From: an uncultured Dehalococcoidia bacterium
Lineage (GTDB): Bacteria; Chloroflexota; Dehalococcoidia; Lucifugimonadales; UBA1127
Assembly (NCBI GenBank): GCA_913049785.1
Contig: CAJWXP010000011.1
Coordinates: 1 to 61,620 of the forward strand
DNA: 61,620 bases
Direction of reading: 5' to 3'
Translations under genes and position numbers: made by a program
Notes under the pieces: generated by a model
Database searches by the model: none
The model's input: only the letters and a program-made list of their open reading frames with translations
Told to the model about the DNA's origin: nothing
Part shown: piece by piece, positions 17,416 through 25,394 of the stretch
Position numbering within the stretch: position 1 is the stretch's first letter
Layout of the letters: each line of letters opens with the position of its first letter

Positions 17416-18693
17416 ATGGCAACAGCAATAGCGCCTGAACTGGAACAGAAGGGGATTGCGGCTCGCGCTGCTGCCCGTGTACTTGCGCGCACGTCCTCTG
17501 AAGTCAAGAACCAGGCGCTTGAGAACATCGCGAAGGCGCTGGAAACGGACGCCGATACCATTCTTGCCGCCAATGCGGCCGACATGGAAGCAGGTCGCAC
17601 GACGGGCCTCTCGTCGTCGTTGATGGACCGGTTGCTCCTGAACCCCGACCGATTGAAGGCTATGGCCGATGGCGTTCGCGTCGTCGCCGCACTGCCTGAT
17701 CCCATCGGGCAGGAGTTGGATAGCCTCACAAGGCCTGACGGGATGGTGGTGTCTAGACGTCGCGTCCCTCTGGGTGTCGTCGGTGTTATCTATGAAAGTC
17801 GACCTAACGTCACGGTGGACATCGCCGTGCTTTGCTTCAAATCGGGCAACCCCTGCATCCTGCGGGGCGGCAAAGAGGCCATCAACTCCAATGCAGCCCT
17901 GGCGCGACTCATCCGTAAAGCGATTGCCGATGCAGATGGCCCGGAAGGCGCTGTGCAGTTTGTGGAAGACACAGACCGCGCGTTGGTGCTCCAGATGCTG
18001 GGTATGCGTGAGTACATCGATCTGCTCGTGCCGCGTGGCAGCTCTGAACTTGTGAACTTCGTCGGCGAGAACGCCAGCATGCCAGCCATTACCGGCGGTA
18101 TCGGCGTCTGCCACACGTACGTAGACCCCACGGCCGACCTTGAAGCTGCGGTGGCGGTTGTCACCAACGCCAAGATACGTCGACCCTCCGTCTGCAACGC
18201 GCTGGACACTGTGCTGGTGCACTCGCAAGTCGCACCGGGATTCCTGACTTCGCTGGCAACGGAGTTGGGCAAAGCAGGTGTGGAGATGCGATGTGATGGC
18301 AGGTCTGCCAGCCTTCTTGCGACCCAAGAGGGAGCAAAAGTAGTCGCGGCGACACCGGAGGATTTCGGCAAGGAGTTCCTAGACCTCATCCTCTCGGTGA
18401 AGGTGGTGGACTCCCTCGACGAGGCGCTTGGCCACATCGAGGAGTACGGGTCCGGGCATTCCGAAGCCATCATGACATCCGACGATGACGCGGCCGAACG
18501 GTTCCGTAGCGAAGTTGACGCGGCTGCGGTCTTCGTGAACGCCAGCACGGGTTTCAACGATGGATTCGAGTTCGGCCTTGGCGCGGAAGTGGCCATCAGT
18601 ACCAACAAGTTCCACGCCAGGGGACCCATGGGGCTGCGGGAGCTGACTTCCTACAAGTGGGTGGTCACCGGCTCCGGGCATACGCGACCCTAA
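17416..18693 (+). CDS. proA: gamma-glutamyl phosphate reductase
   Basis: NADPH-dependent reduction of glutamyl-5-phosphate to the semialdehyde, second step of proline synthesis. ALDH-fold protein of 425 residues with the signatures VPLGVVGVIYESRPNVT, ILRGGKEAINSN and the catalytic Cys in RRPSVCNALDT; the C-terminal FGLGAEVAISTNKFHARGPM is characteristic. AGAGGAAG lies a few bases before the ATG at 17416. It probably forms an operon with proB, and a family A repeat follows the stop. Confidence 0.95.
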   Translation: MATAIAPELEQKGIAARAAARVLARTSSEVKNQALENIAKALETDADTILAANAADMEAGRTTGLSSSLMDRLLLNPDRLKAMADGVRVVAALPDPIGQELDSLTRPDGMVVSRRRVPLGVVGVIYESRPNVTVDIAVLCFKSGNPCILRGGKEAINSNAALARLIRKAIADADGPEGAVQFVEDTDRALVLQMLGMREYIDLLVPRGSSELVNFVGENASMPAITGGIGVCHTYVDPTADLEAAVAVVTNAKIRRPSVCNALDTVLVHSQVAPGFLTSLATELGKAGVEMRCDGRSASLLATQEGAKVVAATPEDFGKEFLDLILSVKVVDSLDEALGHIEEYGSGHSEAIMTSDDDAAERFRSEVDAAAVFVNASTGFNDGFEFGLGAEVAISTNKFHARGPMGLRELTSYKWVVTGSGHTRP

Positions 18694-18702
18694 CGAGGAT
18701 GA

Positions 18703-18840
18703 CACATATCGCTGCGGCGAGGAGACTAAAGCCGTCTGGCCCGCAGGCCAGACCCCGGCATATTTCGCTACGGCAAGGAGACTAAAGCCGCCCGGCATAC
18801 CGCAAGCCAGTCCCAGGTATATACGCTGCGGCGAGGAGGC
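18703..18840 (+). repeat. family A repeats, tandem units between proA and the 18845 gene
   Basis: Two near-complete units of about 57 bp each (ATATCGCTGCGGCGAGGA, GACTAAAGCCG, CTGGCCCGCAGGCCAG, CCCCGGC) are followed by a partial third unit. The third GCGGCGAGGAGG ends 5 nt before the GTG of the next gene and supplies its Shine-Dalgarno. Confidence 0.75.
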
Positions 18841-18844
18841 ACCA

Positions 18845-19150
18845 GTGGCAGGTTTTTACTTTGAGCGCGAGGTCCGCACGGAAACCTCAGAGTGCTACAC
18901 CATCTTGGAGGACGACCAGCCTATCGGGCGGGTCGACATACATTTCTCCGTGGTGGTCGTTCACGCTACGCTCTGTGTGGACGAAAGCCTGACGCGGGAC
19001 CGCATCCAGGATCTGGTTGAGGTGGTGGACGAGGAGCTGGTCAACTCCATTGGGGTCAGTCGCGAGGAGTTCATCGTCCATGTGCACCAGGGCACCGACC
19101 TGGGGGTGTTTAGCACCGCCGACTTCGATGAGGACGACGATGAGGGCTAG
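18845..19150 (+). CDS. hypothetical protein, 101 aa, acidic
   Basis: I do not recognise a family. The protein is acidic and cytoplasmic, with alternating beta strands (IGRVDIHFSVVVVHATLCV) then a helix (RDRIQDLVEVVDEELV) and a final EFIVHVHQG strand before an Asp/Glu tail. The GTG start is supported by GCGAGGAGG 5-12 nt upstream, which is part of a family A repeat. A family B hairpin follows the stop at once. No function is suggested by the neighbours (proA before, an SDR after). Confidence 0.65.
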   Translation: MAGFYFEREVRTETSECYTILEDDQPIGRVDIHFSVVVVHATLCVDESLTRDRIQDLVEVVDEELVNSIGVSREEFIVHVHQGTDLGVFSTADFDEDDDEG

Positions 19151-19190
19151 CGAGGGCGAGCCCTCGCCCCGAATGACCTGACGGTTACCT
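19151..19190 (+). repeat. family B post-stop hairpin, copy 2
   Basis: CGAGGGC-GA-GCCCTCG follows the stop codon of the 18845 gene directly, then CCTGACGG in the tail. Compared with the other copies, the outer arm bases change on both sides so that pairing is kept. Confidence 0.6.
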
Positions 19191-19235
19191 TAAATGTTGT
19201 TAGAAGCCTAAAACCCACAATAAAAGGAGCATTCC

Positions 19236-20027
19236 ATGCCTATCTCTGAGTTCAGTTTGGAAGGTAAAAATGCCATCGTCATAGCTGGCAGCAGAGGCAT
19301 CGGCAAGGGTATCGCTATGGCGATGGCCGACGCAGGAGCCAACGTTGCCGTCACAGGTTTCACCAACAAGTACGTTGAAGGCACGGCCAAAGAGATCGAG
19401 GCGTTGGGTCGCAAGAGCGCGGCACTCACGGTGGACGCCACCCACGGCGAGGACATGGAGTACCTGGCTAAGCAGGTGATCGCCGAGTTCGGCGCGATAG
19501 ACATCGTGGTCAATGCCGCTGGCGATTCCATCCGCAAGCCGGTCATCGCGCTGCCTGGTGGCGACCTTGAGGGCATGACCTCTCAGGAGTGGCATGACAT
19601 TGTGAACATCAACCTGACAGAGGCCTTTGAGGGGTGCCGAGTGTTTGGTCCGCACATGGTGAAGCGAGGAAGCGGGACGGTCATCAACGTCTCGTCGTTT
19701 GCAGCACGCAAGGCCACCGCAAACCTGTCGGCGTACGGCGCGGGCAAGGCTGCCTTGACTCGATTCACGGAGACGGTGGCCCTTGAGTGGGCACCCTTTG
19801 GCGTTCGAGTGAACACCATCGCACCCGGCCAGTTCCCGGACCCCGACCAGCTAACGGAAGAGCAGTACAAGCAGCGCGACGAGGCGGCAAAAGCCCGTGG
19901 CGTCCCGTTGGCGCGCGTTGGTCGCATGCGAGAGGTTGGGCTGATGGGCGTCTACCTGGCTTCCGATGCAGCAGCGTACATCACGGGCCAGACCTTCTAC
20001 ATCGATGGAGGACTGGTGCTGGCTTAG
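19236..20027 (+). CDS. short-chain dehydrogenase/reductase
   Basis: Classical SDR of 263 residues, an NAD(P)-dependent oxidoreductase of unknown substrate. The cofactor loop is AGSRGIGKGIA at about 16-26, NAAG appears at about 92, VINVSS holds the catalytic Ser region and YGAGK the Tyr-Lys pair. The C-terminus AYITGQTFYIDGGLVLA is typical. AGGAG precedes the ATG. A family B hairpin follows the stop. Similar to 3-oxoacyl-ACP reductase/gluconate dehydrogenase-type proteins, but the specificity cannot be read. Confidence 0.85.
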   Translation: MPISEFSLEGKNAIVIAGSRGIGKGIAMAMADAGANVAVTGFTNKYVEGTAKEIEALGRKSAALTVDATHGEDMEYLAKQVIAEFGAIDIVVNAAGDSIRKPVIALPGGDLEGMTSQEWHDIVNINLTEAFEGCRVFGPHMVKRGSGTVINVSSFAARKATANLSAYGAGKAALTRFTETVALEWAPFGVRVNTIAPGQFPDPDQLTEEQYKQRDEAAKARGVPLARVGRMREVGLMGVYLASDAAAYITGQTFYIDGGLVLA

Positions 20028-20065
20028 CCAGGGCGAGGCCCTGGACCCAGGCTCCCTGACGGACA
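20028..20065 (+). repeat. family B post-stop hairpin, copy 3
   Basis: CCAGGGC-GAG-GCCCTGG begins at the base after the SDR stop, followed by ACCCAGGCTCCCTGACGG. The tail matches copies 1 and 4 almost exactly although the arms differ. Confidence 0.6.
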
Positions 20066-20100
20066 AATCAACGGGTTTATGCAATCTGCTGAGTGGCCAG

Positions 20101-20544
20101 CTAAGCCGTACGCACCACGTCTTCACGCTCCGGCTGCCAGTCGGGGAACTGCGGGCCATCGCCATTGCTCCACTCACGTAGCTCTATGGTGAGGCCGCTT
20201 GGATCCTTGATGGCTGCTGCCAGGCCGTAGTAGGAGAAGCCTGCCCGTAAAGGCATTGTCACTTCAACGCCCTTGGCAGTGAGGTCAGCCAGGGCACCTT
20301 CCAGGTCGGTTACCGTGAGGGCCAAAGGCCTGGTTGCTGTGCCGATGACATCGACCCCGGGGGCTGGTGGCAGGAACTCGATGAGGATGTCGCCGAGCCC
20401 GACGTAGGCCAACTCGCGACGGGCGTCAGCAGGGCCGTGCTCCACCCGTCGCAGGAAGTGAAATCCCAGGACTTCCGTGTAGAACGCTATGCTCTTGTCC
20501 ATATCCACAGCAGTGACGTGGACGTGGTCGATACCGGTAATCAT
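20101..20544 (-). CDS. VOC-superfamily (glyoxalase/dioxygenase fold) protein
   Basis: Single vicinal-oxygen-chelate module pair, 147 residues. GIDHVHVTAVDMDKSIAFYTEVLGF is the first beta-alpha-beta unit, whose His (H7) is the usual first metal ligand. PLALTVTDLEGALADL and KDPSGLTIELREW form the second unit with a Glu ligand near 127. Such proteins are metal-dependent lyases, isomerases or dioxygenases; the reaction is not predictable here. AGGAGG precedes the ATG at 20544. It is divergent from the Mo enzyme leader. Confidence 0.8.
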   Translation of the reverse strand: MITGIDHVHVTAVDMDKSIAFYTEVLGFHFLRRVEHGPADARRELAYVGLGDILIEFLPPAPGVDVIGTATRPLALTVTDLEGALADLTAKGVEVTMPLRAGFSYYGLAAAIKDPSGLTIELREWSNGDGPQFPDWQPEREDVVRTA

Positions 20545-20584
20545 GGCATCCTCCTTGGTGGGTTGGTGGCGCGATGATACACGA

Positions 20585-20613
20585 TTGACAGTGCACTGAT
20601 GAACTCTTATGCT
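20585..20613 (+). promoter_or_regulatory. sigma70-type promoter in the 20545-20880 gap
   Basis: A perfect TTGACA (20585-20590) is 17 bp from TATGCT (20608-20613). It would start a transcript near 20620 that meets an intrinsic terminator at 20770-20800 before the Mo enzyme gene at 20881. Confidence 0.6.
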
Positions 20614-20619
20614 GATTTC

Positions 20620-20800
20620 TGTCGCTCAGGCAGACCACTCTGAGAGCGTGTTTGTCGTAGGGGTCATGGATTGACAGCCGAATACCGAAAAAAATCCCAA
20701 GCACATAATAACTGTTCAAGTTTCTGTCAATGTTGTTGTACCTGTTGTACTGAATTGACGCCAAAGTAGGAAGGCCGTGGAAGCACGGCCTTCATTTTTT
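20620..20800 (+). ncRNA. candidate leader RNA or small RNA upstream of the Mo enzyme
   Basis: About 180 nt lie between the promoter and a strong intrinsic terminator. It contains CTCAG/CTGAG (about 20625-20648) and a longer-range pair ATTGACAG/CTGTCAAT (about 20673 and 20722). No open reading frame is convincing. It could be an attenuated leader (riboswitch-like) for the molybdoenzyme gene or an independent small RNA. I cannot match it to a known riboswitch consensus. Confidence 0.4.
20770..20800 (+). terminator. intrinsic terminator upstream of the Mo enzyme gene
   Basis: GAAGGCCGTG-GAAG-CACGGCCTTC is a perfect 10-bp stem with a GNRA-like GAAG loop, followed by ATTTTTT. There is no gene upstream on this strand for it to terminate, except the candidate leader. 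Confidence 0.85.
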
Positions 20801-20880
20801 GACATGAACCTCTGGGTAGAAGTTTTAGGGATTGAGAACGAAATGCTTGATGTCAACGCAAGTAAGGAGTGTGAGTAAAC

Positions 20881-21990
20881 ATGATACCGGAACAGTCGGC
20901 TAGCCAAATCACCGTTTCTGAAGACCCTCTCTGTACGGAGCCCCGCCTAACCTCCTTTGATTCGTCTCTCACTCCGGTAGACCTTTTCTTTATCCGGCAC
21001 CACTTCTCTGATGTCCCGAAATTGGACGCTGAAACCTGGACGTTGTCGGTTGAAGGTGAAGTGGAGAACTCCCTTAGTATCAGTTATCAGGAACTGCTCA
21101 CTCTCCCCCAAAGGACGCTACCCGTTACATTTGAATGTGCTGGCAATAGTCGTGTTGCCATGTCGCCTCCGGTCGAGGGCGTATTCTGGGGTAATGGTGC
21201 AGTAGGCAACGCAGAATGGACGGGAGTGTCTCTCCGAGATGTCTTAAACCAGGCTGGAATAAAAAATACGGTCAAGGAAATCTTTTTTGAGGGGGCAGAC
21301 TCTGGTGAAGAAGAGGAGCAAGGTCTAAAGTTTGATCTTTCGTATTCACGCAGCCTGCCATTAGATAAAGCCATGCATCCCGATACCTTGCTGGCAATCC
21401 GTATGAATGGAGAATCAATCACACCAGATCACGGCTACCCCATACGGCTGATCGTTCCTGGGTGGTATGGTGTCGCCTCTGTCAAATGGTTGATAAAGAT
21501 CCGAGCGCTGGACAGGCCATATCAAGGGTTCTTTCAAACCCGGAGATACGTCATCATCAAGGAGGGCGAGGACAAAGAACAGCCTCCAAAGCCCTTGACC
21601 GCCATGCCGGTGAAGTCCCTGATCACCCAGCCGAGACGGGGCAAGGTGTTCTTCCCGGGAGAGAACGTCATTCAGGGCTTTGCATGGTCCGGAGAAGCAA
21701 AGATCAGGCGTGTGGACTTCAGCACGGATGGAGGTAAAACCTGGGTGAAAGCCCAATTAGACGAGGCGCCTTCTGACTATGCCTGGTGCCCATGGTCGTT
21801 CCGATGGAAGGTAAGCAAGCCGGGGTATTACATGCTCGCCGCGCGTGCCACCGATGAATCGAGCAACACACAGCCATTAAGCGGGGTATGGAACTATCGT
21901 GGGTATGCTATCAATTCCATCCACATGGTACCTATCGAGGTAGCCCATCATGTGCGAATGCCGGGGGAATCTCTCCCGTGGGAGCCGTAA
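20881..21990 (+). CDS. sulfite-oxidase-family molybdopterin oxidoreductase
   Basis: Moco-dependent oxidoreductase of the SUOX/SoxC fold, 369 residues. TFECAGNSR (about 78-86) carries the Cys that ligates molybdenum, and PIRLIVPGWYGVASVKWL is the cofactor-binding signature. The C-terminal Mo-co dimerisation domain begins near 240 (KSLITQPRRGKVF) with STDGGKTW. There is no Tat or Sec signal, so it is probably cytoplasmic, unlike most bacterial sulfite dehydrogenases. TAAGGAG precedes the ATG. moeB and moeA elsewhere in the window supply cofactor steps. Substrate (sulfite or other) is unproven. Confidence 0.88.
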   Translation: MIPEQSASQITVSEDPLCTEPRLTSFDSSLTPVDLFFIRHHFSDVPKLDAETWTLSVEGEVENSLSISYQELLTLPQRTLPVTFECAGNSRVAMSPPVEGVFWGNGAVGNAEWTGVSLRDVLNQAGIKNTVKEIFFEGADSGEEEEQGLKFDLSYSRSLPLDKAMHPDTLLAIRMNGESITPDHGYPIRLIVPGWYGVASVKWLIKIRALDRPYQGFFQTRRYVIIKEGEDKEQPPKPLTAMPVKSLITQPRRGKVFFPGENVIQGFAWSGEAKIRRVDFSTDGGKTWVKAQLDEAPSDYAWCPWSFRWKVSKPGYYMLAARATDESSNTQPLSGVWNYRGYAINSIHMVPIEVAHHVRMPGESLPWEP

Positions 21991-22029
21991 AGAAACCGCC
22001 TCCTGCGGGGCCTAAAGACGAGCCTTTGG

Positions 22030-23001
22030 CTAAAACAACTGCCGTACGGCGGCAACATCATCGTCGGTGAGGCGCCACTCGGCTGACTTAGCGTTGGCGT
22101 GAACTTGCTCAGGCTTGGTGGCTCCGGCGATGACCGAAGGAACAACCGGGCTTGCCAGCAGATAAGCGAAGGCAAGGTCAGTGACGGCATGCTCTCGCTC
22201 CGCCGCAAACCCCTCGAGCTTGCCCAGCAACTCCCAGTTCTTATCGGTCAGATAGCGGTTCCTGTATAGCTCTGAGCGGAGGCCGTCAGCCATGCGCGTC
22301 CCCTCCGGCAACGGTTCATCCCTCTTGTACTTGCCGGTCAGGAGACCGCTAGCCAGTGGAAAGTAGGGGATCAGACCCATCCCATACCGCTCACAAAAGG
22401 GGATCAACTCATGCTCAACATTCCTGACAACCAGGCTGTACTCCGGTTGGACGCAGGCGTAGCTGAACAGATTATTGGCCTTGCTGGTCCACACGGACTC
22501 CGTGAGTTGCCACGCCGAGTAGTTGGATGAGCCTATGTAGCGTACCTTGCCCTGATGCACCAGATCATCGAGGGCACGAAGGGTCTCCTCGATGGGCGTG
22601 TTCTTGTCCCACATGTGCATGTAGAAGACATCGATGTAGTCGGTCTGCAACCGGCGAAGGCTGTTCTCCACCTCGTCCATGATGTGCTGTCGAGACGAAC
22701 CACGCTTGTTGGGGCCGGACGGTGGCGCTGAGGGGGCCACGCCGCCTACGTCCAGGCCCACCTTGGTGGCGATGATCACATCGTGCCTTCGACCGTTCTT
22801 GGCGAACACTTCGCCGATGAACTCCTCTGACGTACCGCCGCCGTATGCGTTTGCCGTGTCCAGGAAGTTGATACCCTCCTCCAGAGCAGCGTCCAGAACG
22901 GCAGTGGTCTCCTGCAGGTCCAGCCGAGGGCCGAAGTTGTTGGTGCCCAGGCCGATGACAGAAACGTCCAGGCCGGTATTGCCGAGTTTGCGATATTCCA
23001 T
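22030..23001 (-). CDS. aldo/keto reductase
   Basis: NADPH-dependent AKR TIM barrel, 323 residues from the ATG at 23001, which has AGGAGAG upstream; an in-frame extension to 23049 has no support. MEYRKLGNTGLDVSVIGLGT opens the barrel. The catalytic tetrad is D and Y in FLDTANAYGGGTSE, K in ATKVG and H in FYMHMWD; IGSSNYSAWQL and the C-terminal VIAGATKPEQV bind cofactor. It resembles the YghZ/Kv-beta-like group. It lies downstream of the HpaB gene on the same strand; substrate unknown. Confidence 0.88.
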   Translation of the reverse strand: MEYRKLGNTGLDVSVIGLGTNNFGPRLDLQETTAVLDAALEEGINFLDTANAYGGGTSEEFIGEVFAKNGRRHDVIIATKVGLDVGGVAPSAPPSGPNKRGSSRQHIMDEVENSLRRLQTDYIDVFYMHMWDKNTPIEETLRALDDLVHQGKVRYIGSSNYSAWQLTESVWTSKANNLFSYACVQPEYSLVVRNVEHELIPFCERYGMGLIPYFPLASGLLTGKYKRDEPLPEGTRMADGLRSELYRNRYLTDKNWELLGKLEGFAAEREHAVTDLAFAYLLASPVVPSVIAGATKPEQVHANAKSAEWRLTDDDVAAVRQLF

Positions 23002-23013
23002 TGGTTCTCTCCT

Positions 23014-23046
23014 ATATTTGTCGCTCCGGCGGGGACTAAAGTCCAG
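23014..23046 (+). repeat. family A repeat, single core between AKR and HpaB genes
   Basis: TATTTGTCGCTCCGGCGGGGACTAAAG-type core in plus orientation, without a complete palindromic arm. It is antisense to the flanking genes. Confidence 0.55.
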
Positions 23047-23063
23047 CAAATGCGGCTAGTCGC

Positions 23064-24587
23064 CTACATGGGCTTGGTGAATAGCTTGTTGATGCGCTCC
23101 ACCACTTGTCCGCGGTCGTAGCGCCCGTAGAGGTTGGAGCGGTTTCGCGTTACGTCGCCGCGATGCCAGTACTCGTAGACCTCCTGGCGAGTGGCGAAGG
23201 CCGACATGCAAAGGTCATGGGCCAGCCTGAACAATCGTACGCGCTTCTCTGTGGCGGCGTAGTCACCGTTGCCAATGATCTTGTCCAGATACGGGCGCAG
23301 CTCCCGGTTGGCAAGGTCATTCTCACTGGGTTGCGCTAGGAGTTCCATGCCGCCTATCTGTTGCAGGATGTCCAGTACCCGCTTTGATATCTGAGCGGCG
23401 AATATTCCCAGAGCGAACCCATCGCCGGGAACCATGACGCCACCGGAGGTCAGATGGGCGTCCGCGTCCATGCCTCGGATGGCCAGCCGGATCATCTCCA
23501 CGTAGGAAACCAGCTCTCCTAGCTTGTCGCGGACGTCACGGATCTCGTTTATCTCGTTGGCCTCGGCAAGCATCGTAGCCACAGCGACGAAAGTGCGAAT
23601 CCGCTCGTACAGGCGGATGTTGCTGCTGTATCCGGCCAGGACGTTGACGCGACCAAGGAGTCGAGTTGCAGCGTCACTATCGTAGAGCATCATCACGTGA
23701 TCCCAGGGCACGAACACATCATTGAAGTACATCATCGCGTCCTGCTCATCGAAGCGTTGGGAGAAGGGGTGGCCGTAGCTGCCGGGGTTCTGCGAGAGGG
23801 GTTCTCGACACAGCGTCACCAGGCCCGGGGTGTTCATAGGGATGGAGAACCACTGCACGTACTCGTTCTGGGAGCGCCCGGCGAAGGTGGCGGATAGGTA
23901 GACCAGGCACTCGTTGGCCAGGGGGGCCAGGGTGGCAAGCTGCTTCGCGCCTTTCAGGACGATACCGCCTGTGACCTCTTTGGTCACCTTGAGCGCCGTC
24001 GCCTGGTCGTCGTCAGGGTTTTCCAACGCGTATCCACCAACGCCGACCCATGGGTTGTCCGGTGCAACGTTCTCGCCCATCGTCGTGCTTCTGCGGTCTA
24101 CCTGGGGGTCGCCGATAGCGTGAGTCAGGGCGATATCGTTCTCAGCGCAGTATCGATGGAAGTCAGCGGCGTTTCCTGCAAGTCGTGGGGCCAGCTTGTC
24201 CAACTCGTCGCGGACGTCGTACCACCCGCAGACCACGGAGGAGCAGAAATCCGGTGTACGCCCAAGCTGTCCAAAGCTCTCCTGCATCCATAGTTCTGAG
24301 TTGCGCTTGCGGGCCATTAGCTCATCGTAGTTAGTAGGCAGGCTGTAGGAGTAGCTGATGCGGTTGTCGGTCACCGGCGAGGGGAAGGTCATAACGTCAC
24401 GGAGTTCATCCGTGTGTTGAAGATCGTAGATGCGGGCCATCTCGTGCACAATGCCGGAAAAGGCCGGGTGCGTGGTCACATCATCGATGCGCTCACCGTC
24501 GAGCCAAACCTCGCGACCGTCCTGCAGGCTCTCGATGTAGCGCTGACCCGTCATGGCACCTTTTGCGCCGGTGAGATCAAAGGACAA
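23064..24587 (-). CDS. 4-hydroxyphenylacetate 3-hydroxylase family flavin monooxygenase (HpaB-like)
   Basis: FADH2-dependent two-component monooxygenase with the acyl-CoA-dehydrogenase-like HpaB fold, 507 residues. The start GAMTGQRYIESLQDGREVWLDGERI is diagnostic. HAIGDPQVDRR, GGIVLKGAKQLATLAPLANE and FDEQDAMMYFNDVFVPWDHV follow, with a C-terminal helical bundle. Members hydroxylate phenols or chlorophenols using flavin reduced by a partner. A small flavin reductase gene lies just upstream (24723-25217), the expected partner. The true substrate is not readable. Confidence 0.9.
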   Translation of the reverse strand: MSFDLTGAKGAMTGQRYIESLQDGREVWLDGERIDDVTTHPAFSGIVHEMARIYDLQHTDELRDVMTFPSPVTDNRISYSYSLPTNYDELMARKRNSELWMQESFGQLGRTPDFCSSVVCGWYDVRDELDKLAPRLAGNAADFHRYCAENDIALTHAIGDPQVDRRSTTMGENVAPDNPWVGVGGYALENPDDDQATALKVTKEVTGGIVLKGAKQLATLAPLANECLVYLSATFAGRSQNEYVQWFSIPMNTPGLVTLCREPLSQNPGSYGHPFSQRFDEQDAMMYFNDVFVPWDHVMMLYDSDAATRLLGRVNVLAGYSSNIRLYERIRTFVAVATMLAEANEINEIRDVRDKLGELVSYVEMIRLAIRGMDADAHLTSGGVMVPGDGFALGIFAAQISKRVLDILQQIGGMELLAQPSENDLANRELRPYLDKIIGNGDYAATEKRVRLFRLAHDLCMSAFATRQEVYEYWHRGDVTRNRSNLYGRYDRGQVVERINKLFTKPM

Positions 24588-24608
24588 GGCTCAGGGCCTC
24601 CTTGTAAG

Positions 24609-24716
24609 TGGCTGCGGTTAGAGTCCCCTGGCCCTCAGGCCAGTCCCGGGGCATATGTCGCTGCGACTAGGGGACTAAAGGCCGCCTGGCTCTCAGGCTA
24701 GTTCCCTGGCATATGG
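24609..24716 (+). repeat. family A repeats between HpaB and flavin reductase genes
   Basis: Two units. CTGGCCCTCAGGCCAGTCCC at 24629-24648 then ATATGTCGCTGCGACTAGG and GGACTAAAGGCCG; next CTGGCTCTCAGGCTAG at 24686-24701, where both arms change together so pairing is preserved. Orientation is plus, antisense to the flanking genes. Confidence 0.7.
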
Positions 24717-24722
24717 TCAGGT

Positions 24723-25217
24723 TTACCCTAAAGCATTGAGGGCGCGGTAACTCCCCTTGTAGTACATCAGGGGCTCACCGTCTCCTGCAACAGCCTCATC
24801 GACGTTGCCTACGAAGATGACGTGATCGCCGCCATCGTATGTTGTGGCCAGCGTGCAATCGAAGTGGGCCAGGGAGCCACCTATGATGGGCGCACCAGAC
24901 ACACCGAACTCGCATGGAATACCGGGAAACTCATCGGCACAGGGTTCTCTGCCAGAAGCCGCGAAGTAAGCCGCGATCTCTTTTTGCCCTTCCTTGAGGA
25001 TACTTACGGCGAAGCCCTTGGAATCGTTGATCATGTCATTTAGCAATGCGCCGCCTCGAAGGGAGACGATTATCTGCATGGGGTCAATGGAAAGGGACGC
25101 GAATGCGGAAACGGTCATTCCATAGACTTGACCGTCTCGCTTTGAGGTTACGATTGTCACGCCTGTAGCAAAACTACCCGCTGCTGCCTTGAACGCGTTT
25201 GGGTCAACAGAAGTCAT
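24723..25217 (-). CDS. flavin reductase (HpaC/DIM6-NTAB family)
   Basis: FMN/FAD-binding split-barrel protein of 164 residues that reduces free flavin with NAD(P)H. FKAAAGSFATGVTIVTSKRDG and YGMTVSAFASLSIDPMQIIVSL are family signatures, and FDCTLATTYDGGDHVIFVGNV is the C-terminal block. I start at the ATG at 25217 because GGGAGA precedes it, rather than the upstream in-frame ATG at 25316. Its position just upstream of the HpaB-like gene on the same strand argues that it supplies reduced flavin to that hydroxylase. Confidence 0.88.
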   Translation of the reverse strand: MTSVDPNAFKAAAGSFATGVTIVTSKRDGQVYGMTVSAFASLSIDPMQIIVSLRGGALLNDMINDSKGFAVSILKEGQKEIAAYFAASGREPCADEFPGIPCEFGVSGAPIIGGSLAHFDCTLATTYDGGDHVIFVGNVDEAVAGDGEPLMYYKGSYRALNALG

Positions 25218-25394
25218 TGGATATCTCCCTGAAGGATTCGCTGTATGCCTATTTCCAATAGACCATTGGGCAATGGATACGAATGGAAGCGATTTGTTTA
25301 GGGTAGGGTGCCACACTCGGCAGAAAATTTCCAGAGGCTATTGGGAAAAATGAGCGAGAGGGGGATAAGGGTTTGATCGGCTACTGAGGGGCCA

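Noticed and set aside
17056-18327. 423-codon minus-strand open frame
   Set aside because: It is the complement of proB/proA, has no recognisable motif, and both plus-strand genes are complete.
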